Below are positions 50,918 through 59,122 of a stretch of 64,000 nt of DNA, in pieces (position 1 is the stretch's first letter; each line of letters begins with the position of its first letter). The position numbers were made by a program, and so were the translations under genes. Source of the stretch: RBG-16-66-20 sp040752005. GTDB lineage: Bacteria; Pseudomonadota; Gammaproteobacteria; Burkholderiales; SG8-39. Location of the stretch: assembly GCA_040752005.1 (NCBI GenBank), contig JBFMFX010000007.1, positions 91,467 to 155,466 of the forward strand, written 5' to 3'. A model generated the notes under the pieces. It made no database searches, was not told where the DNA came from, and saw only the letters and a program-made list of their open reading frames with translations.

Positions 50918-52030
50918 TCAGGCCGCGACCCGGAGGGCGACCACGTCCACCGGACCCGCCTTGCCCTTCAGTGCCAGCTCGCGGCGCTCGAGGGCGGTCG
51001 CGCGCCCGAGCACGTCCGCCAGCGACAACATCGCCCGTGGCCCGATGAGAATCTCGTTCGGCTTCGCGCTCTGCATCAGGCGCGCGGCGACGTTCACCGC
51101 ATCGCCGATGATCGTGTAGCTGACAAAGCTCGGAGCGCCGACGTTGCCGGCCACCACCTCACCGGCCTCGATACCGATGCCGATGCCGGTGGCAAGGCCG
51201 TAGCGCGCGCGCCAGCGTTCCGCCACCGGCGCGAAGCGACGGATCATGTCGGTGGCGCAGGCGAGGGCGCGCTCGGCGGCGTCGGGCTGCAGCACGGGCA
51301 CGTTGAAACCCACCAGCAGGCTGTCGCCCGCCATGCTGAACACGGTGCCCTCGTGCTCGTGGGCTGCGGCGGTGAGCACGGTGAAGAACTCGTTCAGCAT
51401 CGGCACGACGTTCGCGACCGGCACTACCTCCGACAGGTGCGTGAACCCGCGCAGGTCCGCGAACAGCGCGACCACTGCCCTGCGCTCGCTGAGGTCGCGG
51501 AACACCTGACTGCCGCCGGTCGCATCGCCGAGCACGCGCTCGACCAGCCGGGGCGAAAGGTAGCGCGCGAACGTCCTGCGGATCGCCTCCTTCTGCTCGA
51601 CTTCCGCGGCGAGGCGCCGCGCCTCCAGTTCCTTGCGCGTCTCGTGCAGGCGGCGCAGGGTCTTGACGCGCGCAATCAGTTCCTCGCGGCGCACCGGCTT
51701 GGATAGGAAGTCGTCGGCGCCTGCCTCGATGCCGCGCACCCGGCTCGCCTGGTCTTCCAGCGCCGTCACCAGCACCACCGGCACGAGCGCGGTTGATTCG
51801 TCGGACTTCAGCTGCCGGCAGATCTCGAAGCCGTCCGGGCCCGGCATCATGACGTCGCAGATCACGAGGTCGGGTGCCGCTGTCGCCACCGCCGCCAGCG
51901 CTGCGTTGCCGTCGTGCGTCACCATAGTTTGCATGCCTTCGCGCTCGAGCCACATCTCAAGGAACGCCGCCATGTCCGGATCGTCGTCCACCACCAGGAC
52001 CCGGAACGGCGCCGCCGAGCGCTCAGGCAT
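50918..52030 (-). CDS. Receiver-class III adenylate/guanylate cyclase fusion
   Basis: This 370-residue protein has a receiver domain (VLVVDDDPDMAAFL, Asp in LVICDVMMPGPDGFEI, Lys in FLSKPVRREELI). A coiled linker (LRRLHETRKELEARRLAAEVEQKEAIRRTFARYLSPRLVE) leads to a class III cyclase domain at about 180-370. Metal-site region VALFADLRGFTHLSE, GTVFSMAGDSLLVGF and IIGDAVNVAARLMQSAK are present. Whether it makes cAMP or cGMP cannot be read. The start overlaps the HPt gene by 8 bases. Confidence 0.9.
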   Translation of the reverse strand: MPERSAAPFRVLVVDDDPDMAAFLEMWLEREGMQTMVTHDGNAALAAVATAAPDLVICDVMMPGPDGFEICRQLKSDESTALVPVVLVTALEDQASRVRGIEAGADDFLSKPVRREELIARVKTLRRLHETRKELEARRLAAEVEQKEAIRRTFARYLSPRLVERVLGDATGGSQVFRDLSERRAVVALFADLRGFTHLSEVVPVANVVPMLNEFFTVLTAAAHEHEGTVFSMAGDSLLVGFNVPVLQPDAAERALACATDMIRRFAPVAERWRARYGLATGIGIGIEAGEVVAGNVGAPSFVSYTIIGDAVNVAARLMQSAKPNEILIGPRAMLSLADVLGRATALERRELALKGKAGPVDVVALRVAA

Positions 52031-52328
52031 AGACCACTTTCACTTTCTCGAGGTAATCCGAGTACTCGGCGATGCACGCTTCGAGGGCGGACGCGTCGTT
52101 TGCAATGGCGCCGTCCTCGATCCGCTTGCCGAGTTCCGATACCTTGGCGAAGCCGTAGGAGTTGCCCACGCCCTTCATGCGGTGCCCGAGGTGGCGCAGC
52201 TGCGCCATGTCGCGGCCGCCGAGTGCTGCGCGCAGCGCGTGCAGCTCCTTCGCGCGGTTGGCGAGGAATGTCGGGACGAGATCTTCGAGGTCCTTCGCGA
52301 CGGTGACGGTGTAGGTGTCTTCGGCCAT
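52023..52328 (-). CDS. HPt phosphotransfer protein
   Basis: This 101-residue four-helix histidine phosphotransfer protein has the phosphorylated His in LRHLGHRMKGVGNSYGFAKVSELGKRIEDGA. A TATAAT (52335-52340) ends exactly 6 bases before ATG 52328, so the predicted first transcribed base is the A of the start codon. It heads the HPt-cyclase-kinase run and could feed phosphate to either receiver downstream. Confidence 0.9.
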   Translation of the reverse strand: MAEDTYTVTVAKDLEDLVPTFLANRAKELHALRAALGGRDMAQLRHLGHRMKGVGNSYGFAKVSELGKRIEDGAIANDASALEACIAEYSDYLEKVKVVYA

Positions 52329-52334
52329 CGGCGC

Positions 52335-52340
52335 ATTATA
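52335..52340 (-). promoter_or_regulatory. -10 box giving a leaderless HPt transcript
   Basis: On the minus strand TATAAT is followed by GCGCCG and then the HPt start ATG. With the usual 6-base gap between -10 and +1, transcription begins at the A of ATG. The -35 region has no good match. Confidence 0.55.
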
Positions 52341-52386
52341 GGGAAGCGGCCGCGGCGCCATGGCACGGCCGCCGTGTAAAACAAGG

Positions 52387-55300
52387 TCAGTGAAAGTCGC
52401 GGGAGCCCGCGGCGAGCGACCCGAACGCCTGCGCAAGCAGCGCGTCGTGATCTTCGAGCCGCCGTGCCACCAGATGCACCACCTCGCCCTGGCGCTCGAT
52501 CACACCGGCTGCACCCAGCAGCCGCGCGCCGAGGAGTTCCCGCCGCTGGCGCTCGACGAGATCGCGCCAGACGACGAGATTGATGCAGCCGGTTTCGTCT
52601 TCGAGCGTCACGAACACGACGCCGCTCGCGGTATCCGGGCGCTGCCGGCAGGTGACGAGACCTGCGGTGCGCATCCGGGTGCCGTGCGCCGCCTCGCGCA
52701 GTCGCGCCGCAGTGCAAAAACCCAGCGCTTCGAGCTGCGGCCGCAGCAGCGCAAGGGGATGGCGTCCGAGCGTAAGACCGAGGCTGGCATAGTCGGCGGC
52801 GGTCTCGGCGGTCTCGTCCGGCGGATCGAGCGCCGCCACGGCGTCCTCGCGCGGGGCCGCCATCGCCGGGCGGGTTTCGATCCCGGAGGCCAGCCAGCGG
52901 GCGTTGCGCCGGTGCCCGGCGAGCGGGGCGAGCGCACCGGCCTGCGCCAGGCAGTCGAGGTCCCTGCGGTTCAGGCCGGCACGCAGCGCAAGCTCAGCGA
53001 CCGAGGTGAACGGCCGCGCCGCGACGATGCGCCCCGCGGCGCTTTCGGCGAGCCCGGCCACCATGCGCAGGCCCAGGCGCACCGCCTTGCCGCTGGTGCC
53101 CTCCTCCAGCGTGCAGTCCCATTCGCTCGCGCACACGTCCACCGGGCGCACCTCGACCCCGTGACGGCGCGCGTCCTGCACCAGTTGTGCCGGCGCGTAG
53201 AAACCCATCGGCTGGCTGTTGAGAAGCGCAGCGAGGAACGCGGCCGGGTGATGGCGCTTCAACCATGCCGAGACGTATACCAGCAGCGCGAAGCTCGCCG
53301 CATGCGACTCCGGAAAGCCGTAGTCGCCGAAGCCGAGGATCTGGCGGTAGATCGCGTCGGCGAATTCGGGCGCGTAGCCGTTTCGCGCCATGCCCTCCTT
53401 CAACCGCGCCTCGAAGGGCTCCAGCCCCCCCTTTCTTTTCCACGCCGCCATCGAGCGGCGAAGCGCATCGGCCTCGCCCGGCGTGAAGCCCGCCGCCACC
53501 ATCGCCAGCTGCATCACCTGCTCCTGGAAGATCGGAACTCCGAGCGTTCGTGCGAGCACCTGCTCGACCGCGCGGCTGGGATAGGTCACCGGCTCCAGCC
53601 CCTGTCGGCGGCGCAGATACGGGTGCACCATGCCGCCCTGGATCGGCCCGGGTCGCACGATCGCCACCTCGATCACCAGGTCGTAGAAATTCTCCGGCTT
53701 CAGGCGCGGCAGCATGCTCATCTGCGCGCGCGATTCGATCTGAAACACGCCCATCGTGTCGGCGCGCCGGATCATGGCGTAGGTTTCCGGGTCCTCGGGC
53801 GGTACCTCCTCGATCCGCATCCCGATCATCGCGAGCGCCTTGCGGATCGCGGTGAGCATGCCCAGGGCGAGCACGTCCACCTTGAGCAGGCCGAGTGCCT
53901 CCAGATCGTCCTTGTCCCACTGGATCACGGTGCGCCCTGGCATCGCCGCGTTCTCGACTGGTACCAGCTCCGCGAGCGGCCCGCGGGAAATGACGAAGCC
54001 GCCGACATGCTGCGACAGATGGCGCGGAAAGCCGATGAGTTCGCCGGCAAGCGCGAGCAGCCGTCCGGTCCGGGAATCGTCCGGATCGAGGCCTGCTTCG
54101 GCGATGCGCTCCGGCAGCGTTTCGCGTCCGCCCCACCACGAAAGCGTCTTTGCGATGCGGTCCACCTGCTCCGGCGCGAAACCGAGCGCTTTGCCGATGT
54201 CGCGCAGCGCGCTCCGCGGGCGGTAGCAGATGACGGTCGCGGCGAGCGCGGCGCGCTCGCGCCCGTACTTCCCGTAAACGTACTGGATCACCTCCTCGCG
54301 CCGCTCGTGCTCGAAGTCCACGTCTATGTCGGGAGGTTCGTTCCTTTCGCGCGAGACGAAGCGCTCGAAGAGCATGCTCATGCGCGCCGGATCCACCTCG
54401 GTGATGCCCAGGGCGTAGCACACCGCGGAATTGGCCGCCGAGCCGCGCCCCTGGCAAAGAATGCCGCGCGAGCGCGCGAAGTGCACGATGTCGTGCACGG
54501 TGAGGAAGAACGCCTCGTAGCCGAGTTCGACGATGAGCGCGAGTTCGTGCTCGACGAATTCGCGCACCTGCGCGGGTGCGCCGCCGGGAAAACGCCATGC
54601 GAGGCCCTGCATCGTGAGCTTGCGCAGCCAGCTCGCCGGCGTTTCACCCTCGGGCACCAGTTCGCGGGGATATTCGTAGCGCAGCTCGTCGAGCGAGAAC
54701 GTGCAGCGAGCGGCGACCGCGAGCGTCTCGGCGAGCAGCTCCGGCGGATAAAGCCTTGCGAGACGCAGGCGCGAGCGCAGGTGCCGTTCGCCGTTCGGAA
54801 AGAGCGCCTGGCCGCACTCGTGCACGGGCCTGCCCAGCCGTACCGCGGTGAGCGCGTCCTGCAGTCGCCGGCGCGAGCGCACGTGCATGTGCACGTCGCC
54901 GGCGGCGACGAGCGGCAGCCCGCTTGCGCGCGCAAGCGCCCGGAGCCTCGCCAGTTCCGCGCGATCGTTCGGTCCGCAGTGCAGTTCCGCGGCGATCCAC
55001 GCTCGCCCCGCAAACCTTTCCCCGAACCATCTCAAATCGGGGTCAGACCCTGTTTTTGGGAGGAGGGCGAGCAGGCCGCTGGATGCCGCGCGCTCCAGAT
55101 CCTCGGGCGCGACCGAGTAGGCGCCCTTGGGCGCGCGCCGCCGCGCAGCGGTAATGAGGGCACAAAGCGCGCCGTAGGCGCGCCGGTCGGGCGCAAGTAG
55201 GACGAGCTTTGCGCCGTCGCGCAGCCGCAGCTCCGATCCGATGATCAGCTTCAGGCCTGCCTGCTTTGCCGCGACGTGCGCGCGCACGACGCCGGCGAGC

Positions 55301-55452
55301 GAGCACTCGTCGGTGAGCGCGAGCGCCGAATAGCCCAGCGCCGCCGCGCGCGCGACCAGCTCCTCGGGATGCGAGGCGCCGCGCAAGAAGGAAAAGTTCG
55401 ACAGGCAGTGCAGCTCGGCGTAGCCGGGCGGCGCTTCACGCGAAAAAACCAT
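52387..55452 (-). CDS. dnaE2: Error-prone DNA polymerase DnaE2 (ImuC)
   Basis: This 1,021-residue C-family polymerase works with ImuA and ImuB in SOS mutagenesis. The PHP domain begins YAELHCLSNFSFLRGASHPEELV. Polymerase motifs include GRGSAANSAVCYALGIT, the catalytic PPDIDVDF pair and the third Asp in LLKVDVLALGML. IVRPGPIQGGMVHPYLRRRQG, FGDYGFPESHAASFALLVY and a C-terminal OB domain (TAGLVTCRQRPDTASGVVFVTLEDETG) follow. At residues 133-140 (KTGSDPDL) the frame is interrupted by a repeat-like insert seen elsewhere in the window. Start ATG 55452 overlaps imuB by 17 bases. Confidence 0.95.
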   Translation of the reverse strand: MVFSREAPPGYAELHCLSNFSFLRGASHPEELVARAAALGYSALALTDECSLAGVVRAHVAAKQAGLKLIIGSELRLRDGAKLVLLAPDRRAYGALCALITAARRRAPKGAYSVAPEDLERAASSGLLALLPKTGSDPDLRWFGERFAGRAWIAAELHCGPNDRAELARLRALARASGLPLVAAGDVHMHVRSRRRLQDALTAVRLGRPVHECGQALFPNGERHLRSRLRLARLYPPELLAETLAVAARCTFSLDELRYEYPRELVPEGETPASWLRKLTMQGLAWRFPGGAPAQVREFVEHELALIVELGYEAFFLTVHDIVHFARSRGILCQGRGSAANSAVCYALGITEVDPARMSMLFERFVSRERNEPPDIDVDFEHERREEVIQYVYGKYGRERAALAATVICYRPRSALRDIGKALGFAPEQVDRIAKTLSWWGGRETLPERIAEAGLDPDDSRTGRLLALAGELIGFPRHLSQHVGGFVISRGPLAELVPVENAAMPGRTVIQWDKDDLEALGLLKVDVLALGMLTAIRKALAMIGMRIEEVPPEDPETYAMIRRADTMGVFQIESRAQMSMLPRLKPENFYDLVIEVAIVRPGPIQGGMVHPYLRRRQGLEPVTYPSRAVEQVLARTLGVPIFQEQVMQLAMVAAGFTPGEADALRRSMAAWKRKGGLEPFEARLKEGMARNGYAPEFADAIYRQILGFGDYGFPESHAASFALLVYVSAWLKRHHPAAFLAALLNSQPMGFYAPAQLVQDARRHGVEVRPVDVCASEWDCTLEEGTSGKAVRLGLRMVAGLAESAAGRIVAARPFTSVAELALRAGLNRRDLDCLAQAGALAPLAGHRRNARWLASGIETRPAMAAPREDAVAALDPPDETAETAADYASLGLTLGRHPLALLRPQLEALGFCTAARLREAAHGTRMRTAGLVTCRQRPDTASGVVFVTLEDETGCINLVVWRDLVERQRRELLGARLLGAAGVIERQGEVVHLVARRLEDHDALLAQAFGSLAAGSRDFH
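55039..55057. repeat. REP-like motif inside dnaE2
   Basis: GGGGTCAGACCCTGTTTTT holds the 11-base odd palindrome GGGTCWGACCC plus a T-run. It matches the reverse complement of 43642-43659 with one difference at the palindrome centre. In dnaE2 it encodes about KTGSDPDL in the PHP domain, without breaking the frame. Confidence 0.55.
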
Positions 55453-56659
55453 GCAGCCGCCAGCCCTGCGCGTCGCGGTAGATCCAGACGAGCGACTCCC
55501 GCGAGCGCGCGACGAAATAATCGCGCCGGACCTCCGCCCCGTCCCACCACCCGGTTTCGATCCGCTCGGGGCCGGCGAGCAGCTCGAATTCGCCCTCGGC
55601 GAGCGGCCGCGGCGGATCGAGCAGCCACAACGGCCGTTCCCCGACGGTGAGCACTTCGGTGCGCGCCGCCGTTCCGGGTTCCAGGCGTTGCCAGGCGCGC
55701 TCGGGCCGATGCTCGGAGCGCAGCCCGAGGCTGTGCACCGCCTCGGCTCCGAAGCGCGCCCGCAGCCGCTCGATCAATCGCCGCCAGTCTTCGCCGGCAT
55801 CTTCCGGTCCACGGAAGAGTGCTCCGCTTTTTTCTTCCAGCGGCTCGATCCCGGCAGCCACAAGGCGCACCGCCTCGGCCGGAGCGGGCAGCACAAGCCG
55901 TTCCAGATGCTCGCGCAGGAGGTGCGCGAAATGTTCCGCGTCGCGCGCCGGAGCGGCGAGACCCACTGCCACCCCCGTCGCCCGACGTCTCGCATGCACC
56001 AGCTCGAGCGTGAAACACCGCACGCCGCCCTGGCGCGCGGCAAGAAAGCCTTCCAGTTGCGCGAGCAGGCGCCGCGCGGCAAAGAGCGCCGCCGACGCCT
56101 CGGCGACAGGCGCCGGAAATTCCAGCCTCGCCTCGAAGCGTGCCGGCGGCACATAGAGCATTCTCGGCTCCGGCAACCTCCCGAGCGCGCGGTCGAGTTC
56201 GTCCACCAGCGCCTGACCGAAGCGTCGCGCCACGCCCTCGCGCGGCAGGCGCATCAGTGCCCCGAGCGTTTTCACCCCGAGATCGTCGAGAAGCTTCAGC
56301 CGCTCCGGATCGAGCCCGAGCACCCGCGGCGACAACGCTTCCAGCGGCAGGCCGCCGCCCGCCGCGCGCCAGAGCGCCGCGCGAGCAGTCGGCGCGAACG
56401 CGATTCCCGCCTCGAAGCCGAGCCGCGCAAGACCTTCCCGGATCTCGCGCGCGAGCCTTCCCGCTCCGCCGTGCAATCTGAGGCTCGCACCAAGCTCCGC
56501 CGCCACGCCTTCGGGCGGCTCGAGCGACACCTTCGGGGTGTAGCGTCCCATCCAGGCCGCCACCGCTTCCAGCGCCGCGCGGGCCGCCTCAGGCGGCGCA
56601 TGCCCGCGCGCGAGCGCCTGCGATTCCAGCCGCGGCAAGTGCAGCGCCACCCACAGCAT
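55436..56659 (-). CDS. imuB: ImuB, Y-family polymerase-like mutagenesis protein (short form)
   Basis: ImuB is a catalytically dead Y-family polymerase homologue that bridges ImuA, DnaE2 and the beta clamp. The 407-residue protein starts MLWVALHLPRLESQALARGH and goes directly to PPEAARAALEAVAAWMGRYTPKVSLEPPEGVAAELGASLRLHGG. The usual block between these, with LAVV and VLAANAAARxxGVRPGM-like motifs (roughly 60-80 residues), is absent, in frame. The helix-hairpin region LGLDPERLKLLDDLGVKTLGALMRLPREGVARRFG and the PAD-like domain remain. A clamp-binding QLxLF motif is not clear; the site reads KSGALF. It overlaps imuA by 71 bases and dnaE2 by 17. Confidence 0.85.
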   Translation of the reverse strand: MLWVALHLPRLESQALARGHAPPEAARAALEAVAAWMGRYTPKVSLEPPEGVAAELGASLRLHGGAGRLAREIREGLARLGFEAGIAFAPTARAALWRAAGGGLPLEALSPRVLGLDPERLKLLDDLGVKTLGALMRLPREGVARRFGQALVDELDRALGRLPEPRMLYVPPARFEARLEFPAPVAEASAALFAARRLLAQLEGFLAARQGGVRCFTLELVHARRRATGVAVGLAAPARDAEHFAHLLREHLERLVLPAPAEAVRLVAAGIEPLEEKSGALFRGPEDAGEDWRRLIERLRARFGAEAVHSLGLRSEHRPERAWQRLEPGTAARTEVLTVGERPLWLLDPPRPLAEGEFELLAGPERIETGWWDGAEVRRDYFVARSRESLVWIYRDAQGWRLHGFFA

Positions 56660-57284
56660 GAAACGGTTTCCTCACGGCGAGGACGATCGGCGCGTGCGCC
56701 GGCGCGCCGCGGCGCTTGAGGATGCGGACCGCGACCGGCCCGGCCGAAGGCTCAAGCAGCAGGCGCAGGGGCGCGGGCGAGGATTCCAGCGCCGCCTGCG
56801 GCGCACGAAACAGCAGCGCGAACGCCGGCCCACCCTCGGCCGCGACCGCAAGCCGGCGCAGCTCCGGATAGCCCGCGCGCCGCGGCCAGAAAAGGAGCGC
56901 TGCGAAAGCGCGCGAGCGCAGCGCCTGCTCGGCTGCCCAGAGCGCGTCGCGCCGCCCGGGCGCGCGCACCACGACGAGAAGCTCCAGCGCCACGCCCGCG
57001 GCGGCGAGCGCCGGCGCATAAGGCAGGTGCGGCGGCGCGATCCACGCGATGCGCCCGCCGCGTGCGCTCACGCGCGCGAGCGCCGGCAGTACGAGCTGCA
57101 ACTCGCCGATGCCCTCGCAGGGTGAGAGGATCTCGACGATCGCTCCCTGCGGCCAGCCGCCGCCGGGAAGCTCGTGGTCGAGCGCGGCAAAACCGGTGGG
57201 CACCGCAGGACACGCCGCCTGCGCGCCGGGCGCCGCGCCGCGCCAAAGATCCCGCCGCCGGAGAAAGGCTTCCAAGGCTTTCAC
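56589..57284 (-). CDS. imuA: ImuA (SulA/RecA-like) mutagenesis protein
   Basis: ImuA is the RecA-fold partner in the ImuA-ImuB-DnaE2 cassette. The 231-residue protein starts at GTG 57284 (VKALEAFLRRRDLWRGA). It has the RecA-like core VPTGFAALDHELPGGGWPQGAIVEILSPCEGIGELQLVLPALARVSARGGRIAWIAPPHLPYAPALAAAG. The phosphate-loop region (SPCEGIGELQL) is not a true Walker A, as is usual in ImuA. A canonical SOS box ends 5 bases before the start codon. Upstream frame is open but crosses the operator. Confidence 0.88.
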   Translation of the reverse strand: MKALEAFLRRRDLWRGAAPGAQAACPAVPTGFAALDHELPGGGWPQGAIVEILSPCEGIGELQLVLPALARVSARGGRIAWIAPPHLPYAPALAAAGVALELLVVVRAPGRRDALWAAEQALRSRAFAALLFWPRRAGYPELRRLAVAAEGGPAFALLFRAPQAALESSPAPLRLLLEPSAGPVAVRILKRRGAPAHAPIVLAVRKPFHAVGGAALAAAGIAGARARACAA

Positions 57285-57288
57285 AGGA

Positions 57289-57306
57289 ACTGTATTTATA
57301 TACAGT
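57289..57306 (-). promoter_or_regulatory. SOS box of the imuA-imuB-dnaE2 operon
   Basis: ACTGTATTTATATACAGT matches the CTGT-N8-ACAG LexA consensus in every fixed position. On the minus strand its centre gives a -10-like TATAAA (57295-57300), so transcription should start only about 4 bases before GTG 57284. Confidence 0.85.
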
Positions 57307-57559
57307 ATCACCCTGCCCGGCAAGCCCCGGCCGGCAAGGGGCCGCAGCGGCAGGGATCGGCGCAGCCTGCGCCGGATCCGACTGCGCCACGATCGAGAGC
57401 GCCGAGAACCTGATCCCCGAGCACGGGCGCATAGACGCCGTCGAGCAGCGGCTGGACGCATCGAGAAGCGCCTCGATCCGGCGGAGCGCATAGCACCCCC
57501 ACGGGCGCGCGCGAGGTCTTGCCGGTCGTTCGCGGGCGGATCGGCGCTGGTGCCCGCGC
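57307..57559. other. Gap between imuA and tagH without a recognisable gene
   Basis: This 253-base stretch is GC-rich. A minus-strand frame of 64 codons (57308-57502) crosses it but has no recognisable motif and the Cys/Ala/Gly-rich look of a chance frame. Seven-base inverted arms CCCTGCC and GGCAGGG (57310-57354 region) are far apart. No T-tract terminator for the T6SS operon is visible. I see nothing else. Confidence 0.5.
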
Positions 57560-59122
57560 CTACTTCCTGCGCAGCCGCTTCACCTGCGCCATGTAGCTCG
57601 CGATGAAATCGCGGCCGAACACCTTGTTGAAGTCATCCTCCGCCTCGCGCGCGAGCTTTTGCTGATAGGCGCAAAAGAGGTCCCACAGCTTCGCCTTGCG
57701 GTTCAGTCCCAATCCGCCCGAGGCTTTTGCAAACTCTTCCTCCAGCGTCTTCGGGTCGAAGCGACGCAGCGCGCCGAGGATCGCCGCGCGCATGCCGGCA
57801 ATCAGCGCGGCCTCGTGGGCGCGCACGTCGTCGAAGGCGTCGGCCACGGCCTGCACCGGCGGGAGGAACCCTCCGGAGCGCTCCTTCGTGTCGAAAAGAA
57901 AGTCAATCGCCTCCCGGGGATCGGCCATCAGCTTGAGCGGATTGTTGTCGCGCGAAGCGACCATGGTGCGATCCTCGGCGCGGAACTCCTTCTTCGCCTC
58001 AGCGCGCGCGGCGAGGAGCGCCATCACCCCATCGACCGCCGCGCGCACGATCGCGCCGCTCTGGCGGAGGAACTGCTCCATCTCCTCCGGGCCGGCGAGC
58101 GCGCGTTCGCTCAGACCCGCTCCGTCCAGGAACGCCTTCACGGCGCGCTCCAGCCCTTCGAGCGAGCCCGCGGGCGACGGAGCGCGAACGACCGTCGGTT
58201 CGGCGAAAAGCGCCGAGTCCGTCTCCGCCGGCTCGGCGCCCGCCGCTGGCGGCTCGGCGCGTGCCTCTGGCGCGACCGCGGCCTGCGGCTCGGGCGACGG
58301 TTCGACGAGCGCGGCAGGCACTTCTGGCTCGATTTCCTCCCCGGCGGGCGCCTCCGCTTCTTCGAAGATGCCGCTTTCCGGCGGCGGCAAGCTGCTGCGC
58401 AGTTGGGTGACTTCGAGCAGCACGCTGTCTTCCACCGAGGGCGCTTCCTTCGTGGGCGTCTCCGTGCCGATGAGCGTGGGCTCTGCGAACAGTTCCGGCG
58501 CAGGCCTAGCGCCCAGCGTGGTGGTCTCGGTGAAAACGTTCTCCTCCGGCACTGTTGCGCGCGTGGCGAGCGTCGGATTTGGTTCGGGTTCTCGCGGCGC
58601 CTTAGGTTCCACCTCGACCGGCGCCCGCGGCTCGAGTACTGGCGCCGCCTGCGGAGCGGTCACCTCCTGCGAGCCGGTGGTTTCGGCTGCGGCCGCGGCC
58701 GCGCCGTTTCCGGCTTCAAGCACGAAATCCAGCTCGGAGGCGGGCTCGATGATGAGCGTGGCTTCCGCGGCGGGCGGCCGCACCGGTTCGGCCGCGACAG
58801 GCGCCTGCGGCGGTAGCAGGTCAATCTCGTACTCGCCGATCTCCAGCCTGTCTCCGGCGTGAACCTGAAAGCGGCTGCCCGGGCCGTGCCGCTTGCCGTT
58901 CACGAATACGGGATTCACCTTCGAGATGACGGTAAGCCAGGTTTGCCCTGCTTCCACCACCAGTTCGGCGTGCACTCGCGAAACCCATTTCTTCGGGTCC
59001 TCCAGCACGAGCGAACAATCTGCGCCGCGCCCGATCGTGATGCGCGGCTCCTCGAACTCGCGCTCGCCGAGCAGCGTCGGTTGCTCGGCGCCCTTCCGAT
59101 ACAGACGCAGTGCGACGATCAT
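57560..59122 (-). CDS. tagH: T6SS-associated FHA domain protein TagH
   Basis: This 520-residue cytosolic protein has an N-terminal FHA domain (residues about 20-95: ITIGRGADCSLVLEDPKKWVSRVHAELVVEAGQTWLTVISKVNPVFVNGKRHGPG). FHA domains bind phosphothreonine. A Pro/Glu/Ala-rich linker (about 105-325) carries repeated Thr motifs such as AEATLII, FTETTTLG, FAEPTLIG and FAEPTVVR. The C-terminal TagH domain (LERAVKAFLDGAGLSERALAGPEEMEQFLRQSGAIVRAAVDGVMALLAARAEAKKEFRAEDRT to the end) is typical. ATG 59122 overlaps the tagF stop as ATGA. Confidence 0.9.
   Translation of the reverse strand: MIVALRLYRKGAEQPTLLGEREFEEPRITIGRGADCSLVLEDPKKWVSRVHAELVVEAGQTWLTVISKVNPVFVNGKRHGPGSRFQVHAGDRLEIGEYEIDLLPPQAPVAAEPVRPPAAEATLIIEPASELDFVLEAGNGAAAAAAETTGSQEVTAPQAAPVLEPRAPVEVEPKAPREPEPNPTLATRATVPEENVFTETTTLGARPAPELFAEPTLIGTETPTKEAPSVEDSVLLEVTQLRSSLPPPESGIFEEAEAPAGEEIEPEVPAALVEPSPEPQAAVAPEARAEPPAAGAEPAETDSALFAEPTVVRAPSPAGSLEGLERAVKAFLDGAGLSERALAGPEEMEQFLRQSGAIVRAAVDGVMALLAARAEAKKEFRAEDRTMVASRDNNPLKLMADPREAIDFLFDTKERSGGFLPPVQAVADAFDDVRAHEAALIAGMRAAILGALRRFDPKTLEEEFAKASGGLGLNRKAKLWDLFCAYQQKLAREAEDDFNKVFGRDFIASYMAQVKRLRRK

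Noticed and set aside
52360..55200. Plus-strand frame of 946 codons
   Set aside because: It is a shadow of dnaE2 with no recognisable motif.
57308..57502. Possible 64-residue minus-strand gene between imuA and tagH
   Set aside because: No ribosome site, no motif, and a Cys/Ala/Gly-rich translation; treated as non-coding.
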